From NCBI GenBank assembly GCA_014695295.1, contig JACJNY010000050.1, positions 1 to 64,000 on the forward strand: DNA of 64,000 bases, in the 5' to 3' direction. Every line of letters starts with the position of its first letter. Within the stretch, counting starts at the first letter, position 1. The stretch is from Microcoleus sp. FACHB-61 (GTDB taxonomy: Bacteria > Cyanobacteriota > Cyanobacteriia > Cyanobacteriales > Microcoleaceae). The notes under the pieces are model-generated. The model saw only the letters and a list, made by a program, of their open reading frames with translations, did no database searches and was not told where the DNA came from. This document shows positions 1 to 9,167 of the stretch, in pieces. Position numbers and translations under genes: made by a program.

Positions 1-24
1 CGCTCTGTAAAAATTGTTGCTTGA
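1..24 (+). CDS. possible C-terminal tail of a gene cut by the window edge
   Basis: Frame 1 is open from the first base to a TGA at 22-24 and would encode seven residues. The strong terminator that follows at 69-114 fits a gene ending here on the plus strand. Seven residues are too few to identify anything, so this is only a suggestion. Confidence 0.25.
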   Translation, partial: RSVKIVA

Positions 25-68
25 GAATAGACGCACGATTGGGCATACTAGAGAGAGATATTTTGGTT

Positions 69-114
69 TGTAAGGCAATTATCTACGCAGATATTGCCTT
101 ACAGATTTTTTTTT
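69..114 (+). terminator. rho-independent terminator
   Basis: An 11-bp perfect stem (69-79 with 93-103, TGTAAGGCAAT and its complement) continues inward with a second 4-bp stem (81-84 with 89-92) around a four-base loop. It is followed by a run of nine T from 106. The shape and T-run orientation fit an intrinsic terminator for a plus-strand transcript entering from the left. Confidence 0.75.
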
Positions 115-248
115 GCTCACTTTTTCAGTGACATTGGACTTTAGTCCTCATAAAACTCGCTCGGACTAAAGCGGTAAGTTGCGCAGTGTGTACCATACAT
201 AAGTAGACCACTTCAAAACAGGTATTTTAGGAGGCGTTTTAGGAGGCC
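115..248. other. non-coding stretch with GGACTTTAGTCC palindrome
   Basis: No gene is visible. The stretch carries the palindrome GGACTTTAGTCC near 133-144 and a diverged inverted partner near 164-172, one member of a palindrome family seen again at 10932-10983, 13010-13175 and near 47770. A short direct repeat (TTTTAGGAGGC, twice) sits at about 225-247 just before the IS1 remnant. Confidence 0.5.
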
Positions 249-575
249 CAGCGTGCCAAAACTTTTAAACCTTTATGGCATATCGTTGAGAAATGGAGAT
301 GCTATTTTTATCTAACGGATCGCTGGAAAGTTTATCCAATATTTATGGCACATGGTGACAAAATCATATTTAAAATTTATATGACAAGAGTTGAAGGTGA
401 AAATACAAGACTCAGACATTATCTTGCCCGATTGAAGAGAAAAACTCTTTGTTATCCTAAATCAGGCAACAAGTTGCTCAGACATTCAATTCGTCTAGTA
501 ATTCACGCTTCTCAAATTCCAGGACGTTCCCATTCCATATTCAAGTCATCATTTAGATACCCTGATTTGAACGCT
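249..575 (+). pseudogene. degenerate IS1-family transposase (C-terminal part)
   Basis: From 249 the frame reads through LTDRWKVYP and then TRVEGENTRLRHYLARL, which is the conserved C-terminal block of cyanobacterial IS1-type (InsB-like) transposases around the catalytic E of the DDE triad. After about 515 the family ending (FQDVPIPY) continues in the next frame, so there is a single-base frameshift. The N-terminal half and the IS ends are not visible. It is inactive debris, directly followed by a second unrelated transposase fragment. Family assignment rests on recall of IS1 motifs. Confidence 0.7.
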
Positions 576-623
576 CTTCGACCTGCCTTCATCAGCGCTG
601 GCAGCCAAATCATACCTCTATTC

Positions 624-877
624 AGCAACGCCCACGGCTGTATTTGATTTGGGTCGATGGGGGTGACAGCGGCGATCGCTTACTCAAATCGGTCATGGAT
701 AGCTTGGGATGGATAATTCAGGTGGTTGTACGATCGCAACAGACCCAAAGCTTTGTTTTACTGAAAAAAAGATGGGTGGTTGAACGGACTTTTGGTTGGC
801 TCAATTGGTATCGAGAGTTGAGCAAGGACGATCGGCGATTACCGGCTTTCTCACAGGCCATGTATACCTCTCCATGA
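624..877 (+). pseudogene. degenerate IS5-family transposase (C-terminal part)
   Basis: The frame starting before the TTG at 644 encodes RLYLIWVDGGDSGDRLL and, further on, KKRWVVERTFGWLNWYRELS. The second block is the signature around the last acidic residue of IS5-group DDE transposases (VVERTFGWLNWYRRLSKDYE in intact members). Only about 80 residues remain, the N-terminal catalytic aspartate region is absent and the conserved tail ends in unrelated sequence. It is nested against the IS1 fragment, which suggests successive insertions and deletion. Confidence 0.75.
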
Positions 878-968
878 TTCGGCTTATGGTCAGGCGATTA
901 GCCTAAGTTGGTATCCTTTGCCACTTTTCATACAGCCTCTAAGAAAAAGCCTAGCCCTCAAAGCTTTC

Positions 969-1041
969 GCGGTTGAATGCGGTAGACTCGAAATCTACTT
1001 TAGGGATTACTTTAACGTGGGTTCAAGTCCCGCCCTTTCCG
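969..1041 (+). pseudogene. 3' fragment of tRNA-Ser(CGA)
   Basis: Visible parts: most of the D arm (GGTTGAATGCGG), an anticodon stem-loop with perfect 5-bp stem (982-986 with 994-998) and loop CTCGAAA giving anticodon CGA at 989-991, a long class II variable arm, a T arm (about 1018-1034) with loop TTCAAGT, and a 3' acceptor strand ending CCTTTCCG at 1041. The expected 5' acceptor strand (complement of CCTTTCC) and first D-stem bases are missing; the sequence upstream of about 968 does not pair. It is therefore a truncated tRNA gene, probably left by the insertion and deletion events whose IS debris lies immediately upstream. No CCA is encoded. Confidence 0.75.
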
Positions 1042-1517
1042 TAAATCTAAGCATCAAGTGGCAAGCACGCACGCACCTCATCAACGTAGGGTTCGCGCAC
1101 CTTGTTATATTATCGATTGCCCTCTCAAAAAGTAGTTAATTCAAAGAGAGTTTTCAGCTATGAAATTCTACTTTACAATTATGAAATTAAACTGTACAAT
1201 CTCAGTAGCATAATAGCAGCTTTCATTTCGGTAAGGTAGAGTCTTAAAATCTCAAGGCAATTCTTAGCTCGAAACCAGGAACAAAAAAAAGGGAAGACTG
1301 TTTGTAAAGCAGGCGGTTGCAAACCGCTGTCTCAATCACGAATAAGGTGCGGGCGGAGGATGGGGGAGTTAGTCTAGATTCTTTCTTTCCCTAGTCCCTA
1401 GTCGCTAGTTCCTAGCAAGAGAACCCCTAGCCTGTTGATCCTTCCCTCTTTTTTCTAATAACGGGATCGGTAGTTGCGAGACGGCGCTAATTGTGCTAAA
1501 GACTTACTACGAACGGC
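1042..1517. other. intergenic region, no gene seen
   Basis: No credible coding sequence. One perfect small hairpin (GCGGTT-GCA-AACCGC) lies at about 1314-1328. The stretch 1377-1422 is a run of near repeats of CTAGTCCCTAGT type. Nothing here is recognisable as a promoter or RNA with confidence. Confidence 0.5.
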
Positions 1518-4500
1518 TCACCCCGGAATACAAATAACAAACTCCGAACCCTGCCCAAGGGAGGAATTCACTGTTAACATACCTCCATGTTTTTCCACAA
1601 CAATTTGGTGGGCGATCGACAATCCTAATCCAGTTCCTTGACCCACAGACTTGGTTGTGAATAAGTGGTTAAAGATGTTTTCCTTGACTTCGTTCGACAT
1701 CCCCACTCCATTATCCTTAATGCGAATCAAAACCTGATTTTTGGATTCGCTCAGAACAGTTTGAACCGTGATTTGATTAGGTCGGGCTTTAATTTCACTA
1801 AAACTGCGTCCCTTATTTGACTCCTCCAGAGCGTCAATGGCATTAGCCAATACGTTCATAAATACCTGGTTTAACTGTCCGGGAAAGCATTTCACTAGGG
1901 GCAAGTTACCATACTCTTTCACAACTTCAATGGCAGGGCGGAACTCGCTGGCTTTTAAACGGTGCTTGAGAATCAGCAGAGTGCTTTCGAGCCCGTCGTG
2001 AATATTGAAAGAAACTGGTCGATCGCTATCTGCCCTCGAAAACGTTCTCAAACTCGTACTGATATTGCGGATGCGCTCGACTCCCTCCTTCATCGAGCCA
2101 ATCAATTTGGGCAAATCTTCTCGCAAATACTCCAAGTCGATATCCTCAATTTCTGCTTCAATTTCCACTCCCGGATTGGGAAATTTTTCTTGATACAAAT
2201 CAATCAAGTTGAATAAATCCCCCACGTATTCTTGAGCCGGTTGCAAGTTGCCGGCGATAAAGCCTACGGGATTGTTAATTTCGTGGGCTACTCCTGCGAC
2301 TAAATTTCCCAGAGCAGACATTTTCTCACCCTGCACCAATTGCAACTGCATCTGTTTGAGATTGTGGATAGAGTGCTCTAGTTTTTGGGCATAATCCTGA
2401 GATTGTTGATAAAGCTGTTGAGATTCCTGATACAAGCGGGCGTTTTCCAGCGAGATAGCAGCTTGGGAGCACAGGATGTTGAGGATGGCGACACGATCGC
2501 GCGTAAACGCCCCCGTTGTGAGATTATTCTCTAAATACAGAATGCCCATTACTTTGCCGTGATGGAGAATCGGAGTGCATAAAACGCTCTTGGGTTGGTG
2601 CTCAATGATGTAAGGATCTGCCGCGAAGGTGGTTTGAGTGCTGGCGCGATCGAATACCAGGATTTCTTTTGTACGTTTGACGTAGTTAATTATACTCAGA
2701 GGAATTGCTTTGCTTTCTTCAACTAGAAGCGGTTCCAAATGACAATCTTGGCGATTGGTACAGTGTACCGCAACTCTCCACTTTCCCCCTTCATCCAAAA
2801 TTAATGCTCCTGTTTGTGCTCCGGCATTTTGCACTACTACTTGCATCAAAGTAGTCAGCAATTGCTCTAGCTCGATTTCACTGGAGAGAGCTTGAGAAGC
2901 TTTGATAACTGTCGGCAAATCTACTAACCCCCAACTGCTGGTGCTACCGATAATTGTTCTATTCGTGTTAGATAGGGATGATTCACTGCTGGATGTGTGA
3001 AGTGTTTCGCTCGAATTCTGGCGAGTTCGCTCCTGTTGCAGGATCACAGCAAGCAATTCCGGGTAGCGCTTTTCTAGATGGTCAATCTTTGCTTTGGCTC
3101 CCCAACGAGCGTAGGCATAGTAAGCATCAATTAAATAGGGTTTTGCCAGTTTTTCTTTGCCCCATTCTAAGTAGAATTTGGCAGCGAGTTCGTGAGCTAG
3201 TGCTTCTTCGTTGATGTATTCGTTTTCTTTAGCGAGGGCAATAGCCTTGTCGTACATCTCGACCGCCTCTATTTTTTCCCCTAAAACCCGATGCCGTTCT
3301 GCCTCAACTAGATAGAATTTATGCAGATGATTCATGGGGGCATGATGTGCCCATTTCTGCATTTTTTCTTGATTAGCTTGTACTCGGTCAAGAAGTTCCT
3401 TTTGCTCTGAAAAGGGAGTATTCAAGTATACCGACAGCCACACCAGAGAATCATAGAAATAGAAGATAGCAAAAGTTATCTGTCCTGTAGCTGCACCCAA
3501 ATAACTTTCTACTCGCTCGATGTTTTCCAGTGCTTCCGAGTAATGCTCAAATAAATAACAAAGTACAATCTGGTTCAAGTAGAGGTAATGAAGTGCTACT
3601 CCATTATTAGTTTGCTGGTGTAGCGGCAGCATTTTATCTTCGTCGTAAACTTCACCCTTTAACTGACAGGGATTTTCCACCCGTCCCATCATGTTTAAGG
3701 CAGCTTGCCAAAATACTTCTACAAAATGAAGCGGTGTTTCTTGCTTAATTTTCAGCACTGCTTCCCAGTATGTTGCTATTTCTCGTTCCAGTTGCGTTAA
3801 TGGCTTACCACTAAAATACGAGTGATTAATATATACGCTAATAGTATAGCCAGCAAATTCTAACTCTCCGGTTTCCAGGCCAATAAAGTATGCTGAAAGC
3901 AAAAGTTCTACTGTATTCTTGAGATGTTCTTTCCAATGTTGAACGCCACCAGCAACTATGTACTGCGCCTTGGCAGCGATTGCTTTAGCATTTGACTTCG
4001 ACACCAAAGATAAAGCTAATTGACCGAACTGATAGCCTGTATCTATATCTCCCATCGCACAGAGCAGATAAGCATACTGAGCATAAGCTGCGGGAGATAC
4101 AGAAGCATTGCCATATAAGACAGATAAATCGACCTGTTTGCAAATTACTAAAGGCACTAGGGACGGCAGCGCTATGTAAGCAGAGGAAAATAGAGTTGAC
4201 AGAATCCTCATAGTTGCTAGCTGATGCGGATCTGTCATTTGAGGGAGATCGATTAAATTCTCAATTTGCTTTCCGCTCAAAATTGAAGTGGTTTGGGTCA
4301 GCGCGTGTCCGATATCAGATTGGTTTGGCGAGTTGTGAAACTCTATTCCGAGCAGCTTTAACACTTGGAGCCCCATACCTAGTGCTTCTTGTAGCTTATT
4401 CTGCCCCATATAAGCTTGCATTTGCACTTCGTACACCCTCACTTTGTCCAGCAGCGATATAGCTTTTTGCAACACTCTTATAGCTAATATCTCCATTTCT

Positions 4501-7007
4501 TCAAAATCGCCGTTCAGATAAGCCGCTTCTGCTGCTTCCTCATGCAGAGTCAAAGTTAGTTTATACTGACTCTCCCAGCTATTTGCTGTCAGTAATTCCC
4601 TTCCCGCTTTCAAATATTCAACCGCAGCAGAATAGGCTGTAGCAGCTTTTGCTTTCTTTCCAGCAACCAGATTCAATTGTGCTAATTGCTCTTGTTCTGC
4701 TTCCTGAGTAATTAGCTCAACTCCCACATTCAAGTGGTTGACAATATCAAAAATTCTTTCTTCTCGATCGGCTTCGGGCGTATTCTTTAATAACAGTTGA
4801 CCAATTTTTAAGTGAGTAGAACGCTTTTGGTCTTCAGGAATGAGGGAATAGGCTGCTTGTTGAACGCGATCGTGTAAAAAATTATATTTGGGTAATTGAT
4901 CCTGAGTAATTAGTAATTGGTCATATTTCTTGACCTTAGCGATTACCGATTCGCTATTTCCCTCTGCTTGATAAAACTTATAAACTTCGCTAATGGGTAA
5001 AATTAGCCCGTCTTGTAGTGCCTTCCATAAAGCGGATGCGGTTTCTTCTGGCGAATTTTCATCAACAATTGCTAAGGTCGCCAAATCAAACTGATTACCA
5101 ATACAAGCAGCTAACTTTAAAACTTCCTGTGTCTGGGCTGGCAACTTTTGCAACTGAAGTGCCATAAATTCTACAACATCATTTGTTAGTGCCAAGGTTC
5201 GCACTCGGGCAATATCGCATTGCCAATAACGAAGCTCCCAGTTAAATTCAATTAGCCCATCTTCATGCAAAGATTTGAGGAATTGTGTGCTGAAAAATGG
5301 ATTTCCTTGGGTTTTCTGATAAACGAGTTCTGTCAAAGGCTGAGCCAACGCTGTCGAACAAGCTAGAGTATCGGCAACTAAACAATTTACGTCGGATCGA
5401 GCAAGCGGTGCTAAGGTAATAGTATTCACCTTTGCTTCAGTTTTTTGAATCTCTGCTAACGTCAGCATCAATGGATGTGCTGGAAAAACTTCGTTATCCC
5501 GATAAGCGCCAATTAAAAAGAGATAGCAGTTATCAACGTCGCTCATCAGCAGTTGAATTAATTTTAACGATGCTGAGTCTGCCCATTGCAAATCGTCCAA
5601 GAAAATCACTAAAGGATGGTCTTTTGTTGTGAAGACTTGAATGAATTTTTCAAACAACAAATTGAAGCGATTTTGACCAGCACTTCCAGAAAGTTCGGGG
5701 ACTGGCGCTTGCTGTCCGATAATACGTTCTAGTTCAGGAATGACTTCAACGATTACCTGAGCATTCTCGCCCAAAGCTGCCAAAATTTCTAACTTCCATT
5801 GTTCAACTTTTGCATCTGTTTCCGATAGCAGTTGTCCCATTAAATCGCGAAAAGCTTGGACAAATACTGTAAAGGGAAGGGTGCGTTGAAACTGGTCAAA
5901 TTTTCCTTTAATAAAGTAGCCACGCTGCCGGACAATTGGTTTGTGAACTTCGTTGACAACAGCGGTTTTACCAATACCAGAAAAACCCGAAACGAGAATC
6001 ATTTCAGTGCTACCTGCACTCACGCGATCAAAGGCTGCTAGCAGGGAGAATACTTCGCTTTCCCGACCGTACAATTTTTCCGGGATGATGAAGCGATCGC
6101 ACAAATCTCGCTTCCCTATTTTAAAGTTAGTCAGCGCTCCTGTCTCTTGCCACTCGTGCAAACAAGTTTCCAAATCAAACTTGAGTCCTAGGGCACTTTG
6201 ATACCGATCTTCAGCATTCTTTGCCATCAGTTTGCTAACAATTTTAGACAGCACCAATGGAACGCTTTTGTTGAGGTGATGGACTGGGATAGGCTGCTGG
6301 GCTAGGTGACAGTGTACTAACTCTATCGGATCGTCAGTTGGGAAAGGCAACTGTCTCGTGAGCAGTTCGTAGAATGTGACTCCCAGCGAGTAGAAATCTG
6401 TGCGGTAATCAATGCCTCGGTTCATTCGCCCAGTTTGTTCGGGAGATATGTAAGGTAAGGTGCCTTCAAGGACGTTGGGATTTTGAATTTCTTGGGTTTC
6501 GCGCGGTAGCAGGGAAGCGATGCTGAAGTCAATCAGCTTCACTTCTTTGCTGGTGGGGTTAATGAGAATGTTGGCGGGTTTGAGGTCTTTATGGATGACG
6601 TGGTGGCGATAAAGTCCGTCGAGCGAGTTGGCAATTTGAATGGCAATGGGAAGAAACTCGTTAAGGGGCAAGCCTTCTAGGGGCTCCTGGCTAGCTTCTG
6701 CTAGACTAGCGAGGTAGCTACATAAGGAAATTCCCCCAAAATCTTCCATCACCAGAGCATAGTGGTTCTGGTAAGTCTCCAGGCTGTATGCCTTGACACT
6801 GCCGGGGATATCTAAGTTTTTAGCAATGACGAACTGGTTGCGGAAGTGAACCAGTTCGTTGAAGTTGGGAAAGTCATTTCGCAGTAGTTTGATCACGACG
6901 GGTTGCCCATTTGAAGAGCGAATGCCACGATAAACTAGAGTTCGATTTCCTGCGTATATTTGCTCCTTAATGTGATACCCTAGGAAAAGTTTTGTGATGT
7001 TAATCAT
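1518..7007 (-). CDS. Ser/Thr kinase - AAA ATPase - GAF - histidine kinase fusion (1829 aa)
   Basis: A single protein combining a eukaryotic-type protein kinase with a two-component sensor kinase, a known cyanobacterial architecture. Residues 1-275 form the Hanks-type kinase: ATP lysine K40 in PVVIK, catalytic loop HKDLKPAN at 139-146 with D141, and DFS (160-162) instead of DFG. A signalling ATPase follows, with Walker A GFSGIGKT near 343 and Walker B VIFLDDLQWAD near 470, then a long TPR-like helical region to about 1330. A GAF domain occupies about 1370-1510, a coiled coil follows, then HisKA with GVAHEINNP (His near 1574), and an HATPase domain with N-box NVLANAIDAL, DNGVGM and GTGLGLSIAHQ up to the end. 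No membrane segment or receiver domain is present, so a cytosolic sensor passing phosphate to a separate regulator is likely. The ligand and target are unknown. It stands alone on the minus strand. Confidence 0.92.
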   Translation of the reverse strand: MINITKLFLGYHIKEQIYAGNRTLVYRGIRSSNGQPVVIKLLRNDFPNFNELVHFRNQFVIAKNLDIPGSVKAYSLETYQNHYALVMEDFGGISLCSYLASLAEASQEPLEGLPLNEFLPIAIQIANSLDGLYRHHVIHKDLKPANILINPTSKEVKLIDFSIASLLPRETQEIQNPNVLEGTLPYISPEQTGRMNRGIDYRTDFYSLGVTFYELLTRQLPFPTDDPIELVHCHLAQQPIPVHHLNKSVPLVLSKIVSKLMAKNAEDRYQSALGLKFDLETCLHEWQETGALTNFKIGKRDLCDRFIIPEKLYGRESEVFSLLAAFDRVSAGSTEMILVSGFSGIGKTAVVNEVHKPIVRQRGYFIKGKFDQFQRTLPFTVFVQAFRDLMGQLLSETDAKVEQWKLEILAALGENAQVIVEVIPELERIIGQQAPVPELSGSAGQNRFNLLFEKFIQVFTTKDHPLVIFLDDLQWADSASLKLIQLLMSDVDNCYLFLIGAYRDNEVFPAHPLMLTLAEIQKTEAKVNTITLAPLARSDVNCLVADTLACSTALAQPLTELVYQKTQGNPFFSTQFLKSLHEDGLIEFNWELRYWQCDIARVRTLALTNDVVEFMALQLQKLPAQTQEVLKLAACIGNQFDLATLAIVDENSPEETASALWKALQDGLILPISEVYKFYQAEGNSESVIAKVKKYDQLLITQDQLPKYNFLHDRVQQAAYSLIPEDQKRSTHLKIGQLLLKNTPEADREERIFDIVNHLNVGVELITQEAEQEQLAQLNLVAGKKAKAATAYSAAVEYLKAGRELLTANSWESQYKLTLTLHEEAAEAAYLNGDFEEMEILAIRVLQKAISLLDKVRVYEVQMQAYMGQNKLQEALGMGLQVLKLLGIEFHNSPNQSDIGHALTQTTSILSGKQIENLIDLPQMTDPHQLATMRILSTLFSSAYIALPSLVPLVICKQVDLSVLYGNASVSPAAYAQYAYLLCAMGDIDTGYQFGQLALSLVSKSNAKAIAAKAQYIVAGGVQHWKEHLKNTVELLLSAYFIGLETGELEFAGYTISVYINHSYFSGKPLTQLEREIATYWEAVLKIKQETPLHFVEVFWQAALNMMGRVENPCQLKGEVYDEDKMLPLHQQTNNGVALHYLYLNQIVLCYLFEHYSEALENIERVESYLGAATGQITFAIFYFYDSLVWLSVYLNTPFSEQKELLDRVQANQEKMQKWAHHAPMNHLHKFYLVEAERHRVLGEKIEAVEMYDKAIALAKENEYINEEALAHELAAKFYLEWGKEKLAKPYLIDAYYAYARWGAKAKIDHLEKRYPELLAVILQQERTRQNSSETLHTSSSESSLSNTNRTIIGSTSSWGLVDLPTVIKASQALSSEIELEQLLTTLMQVVVQNAGAQTGALILDEGGKWRVAVHCTNRQDCHLEPLLVEESKAIPLSIINYVKRTKEILVFDRASTQTTFAADPYIIEHQPKSVLCTPILHHGKVMGILYLENNLTTGAFTRDRVAILNILCSQAAISLENARLYQESQQLYQQSQDYAQKLEHSIHNLKQMQLQLVQGEKMSALGNLVAGVAHEINNPVGFIAGNLQPAQEYVGDLFNLIDLYQEKFPNPGVEIEAEIEDIDLEYLREDLPKLIGSMKEGVERIRNISTSLRTFSRADSDRPVSFNIHDGLESTLLILKHRLKASEFRPAIEVVKEYGNLPLVKCFPGQLNQVFMNVLANAIDALEESNKGRSFSEIKARPNQITVQTVLSESKNQVLIRIKDNGVGMSNEVKENIFNHLFTTKSVGQGTGLGLSIAHQIVVEKHGGMLTVNSSLGQGSEFVICIPG

Positions 7008-7382
7008 ATCTACGTATTCCTACTGCTTCTGTCAAACCTGAAGCTTCTTAGAGTTACTATCTACTATTTTCGCTTGCTCTGCTGTGCTATTCAGCCAAGT
7101 ACATTTTTCTTAATATACTTTGTGGCTCAACTTATGAAAGCGCGAGTTTAAAACAATAGTTCAAGATTTTATGTAAGAGCTGTTTCTACTTTAGTTAAGA
7201 CCAAGTAGAAAATGAAGGAGACTAACGCTAATTGAACGACAGCAGTTTATTGAAGAGCAATTTAAGAGGCTAATCAGGTACTTAAGAGTATTTTTGAAAC
7301 CGATGCTTGAATGCGATCGCCTATAAAATCTAATCTCTAGTTTACATCATAATTTAATGCCATCAGTACAATTGGGCCGGAT
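7008..7382. other. intergenic region upstream of the fusion kinase
   Basis: AT-rich spacer with one HIP1-like site near 7312-7319. It should contain the promoter of the minus-strand kinase gene, but no box can be assigned reliably. No gene is seen. Confidence 0.45.
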
Positions 7383-7652
7383 TTGGATTTAAAGCGGGAA
7401 GCAGAGGAAATCGAGTTTCTGCGCCAGATTGCGGATCACTTGGGAGTCGCCCGATCGCAAGCTGAATTATTTGCCCAGATGCCACAACAAGCTGCCCAAC
7501 TATCAGAAGTGAATCAGGTATTAAATGCCAAAGTTCAGAAGCGGACAATGAAACTAGCCCAAGTCCACGCACTGCAAGCAGAGATTAGGGTTCGTCAGCG
7601 ATCCTCGCGGGATCTGGCAATTAAGGAAGCGCCGCGATCGCCAGTCGGCTAA
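7383..7652 (+). pseudogene. remnant of a GAF/coiled-coil sensor kinase
   Basis: The frame encodes LRQIADHLGVARSQAELFAQ followed by a heptad-like linker containing EVNQVLNAKVQKRTMKLAQ. This is the usual end of a GAF domain (helix ending VALQQAELFAQ) plus the coiled-coil linker preceding a PAS or HisKA domain in cyanobacterial sensor kinases. Neither the rest of the GAF domain nor a kinase core is present and no start or RBS is convincing, so it is read as a gene fragment. It could also be a short expressed peptide, but nothing supports that. Confidence 0.55.
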
Positions 7653-7762
7653 GTTTTTTTACTTATCAACTAATTTAAGGAGAGGAATTACTGATTGATA
7701 AATTAAACTAAATTTGTTAACCCAGGAATTAGTCACTGCTGCCGTAGGCGGAACACAGTAAC

Positions 7763-8973
7763 TTGAGGCATCGCTACGCCAACCACACCCTGACTGTGAT
7801 ATTACACATATTAAAAAAAAGCCAAAGTCTGCAGGATAAAATTTTAGCATTCGATCCGAGCGGCGAATGGTTGACTCAGTGGCGGAGGCAATTTGCAGCT
7901 TTAGAAATTGGGCATTTGCGATCGCCCGCAGTGCACCACCCAGATCCCAACCCCTACGAATTGCGGAGGTTTGCCGAAAATCGCTCCTCGGAATTGTTTC
8001 CCCCCTACGATTTGCCCGGAAGTCGGTTATTTGAGGAATTTTGCGGCGACACAATTAAACGGTGGCAATTGGGCGATCGAGTTATCAAAGCAAAAGTTAC
8101 CCGCATTCAGCCGAAATCCGGCCGTTTCCGCCTGGGGTTTGAAGACGGAAAAAGTGCGATCGCCCGCCGAGTAATTGTCGCCGCCGGAAGTGGAAAACCG
8201 CATTTACCAGCGTGGGCAAATCAAATTCAAACACAGCATCCCGCCGAAAGAATTCGCCACTCCCATCAAATAGATTTGCGAAATTTGCAATTGCAAGGAG
8301 AACAATATTAATTGTCGGCGGCGGACTAACCAGCGGACATTTAGCAGTAGGAGCAATTGCCAGAGGAGCCAAAGTCCTGTTAATGACGAGGCGCTATTTC
8401 CAAGAAAAACTATTTGATGCCGAACCCGGTTGGTTGGGGCCAAAATACCTCAAAGGATTCGGCGCCGAACCAGATTGCCATTCGCGGTGGGAAACCATTC
8501 AACAAGCCCGCAACGGTGGCTCGATGACACCGGAAATTATGACACAGTTGCGGAGGCTCTCCCACAGCGAAAAGCTGACATTTCACGAACAGTGCGAAGT
8601 TGTTGGCGTTCGGTGGGAAAATAACAGATGGACTGTTAATTGCAGCGGTGGGGAGACGTTATTTGTCGATCGAATTTGGCTAGCAACCGGCACCAAACTA
8701 GACATTGCAGCCGAACCAATGTTCAAAGAAATGCTAGAAACGCATCCCATTGAAATAGTTAAAGGTTTGCCAGTCTTAGACAAACACCTGCGTTGGCCCG
8801 GATGCGAATTATTTTTGACTGGTGGTTTAGCGGCGCTGCAAGTGGGGCCAGTCGCAAGAAACCTTTCTGGGGCGAGAATGGCGTGCGATCGCATTGTACC
8901 GGCGATCGTCAAATCCAGCATTGCACTCTCGCCAGCAATCATTAGTCAGCAATCATTAGTTATCAGTGAGTAG
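7763..8973 (+). pseudogene. frameshifted, 5'-truncated FAD-dependent oxidoreductase
   Basis: Two overlapping frames together encode one flavoprotein. Frame one (to the TAA at 8309-8311) carries FDPSGEWLTQW near its beginning and VIVAAGSGKPHLPAW, the end of the FAD-binding part. The protein continues in another frame with ILIVGGGLTSGHLAVGAIA, the NAD(P)-binding Rossmann motif, and ATGTKLDIAAEP. The junction lies at about 8300-8307 and fits loss of one base. The N-terminal GxGxxG of the FAD site is missing; the sequence entering the frame (NHTLTVILHILKK) looks like its eroded remainder. The family resembles FAD/NAD(P)-binding monooxygenase-like proteins of the lysine N6-hydroxylase type. The C-terminal tail runs into a low-complexity AGTCAGCAATCATTAGT-like repeat. 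Confidence 0.75.
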
Positions 8974-9167
8974 TCATCAGTTATTAGTTAAGCTGTTGTA
9001 CATTTAAATTGCATATTTCGGGCGGCTTTGGAGCAACGGTCAACTCATTGTTAGATGATTTATTGACACACAAATTAAATGCTGATCAAGGTTATTAGCA
9101 AGTTACTTTTTAACTCGCGGGTAATCATAGGAATTTCACCAATTCCTACTACAAACATTTGATATCT

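Noticed and set aside
969..1041. Functional tRNA-Ser gene
   Set aside because: The 5' acceptor strand and the start of the D arm do not match, so it cannot form an intact tRNA.
7659..8443. Minus-strand frames opposite the flavoprotein pseudogene
   Set aside because: The plus-strand frames match a recognisable FAD/NAD(P)-binding family, and the minus-strand translations do not.
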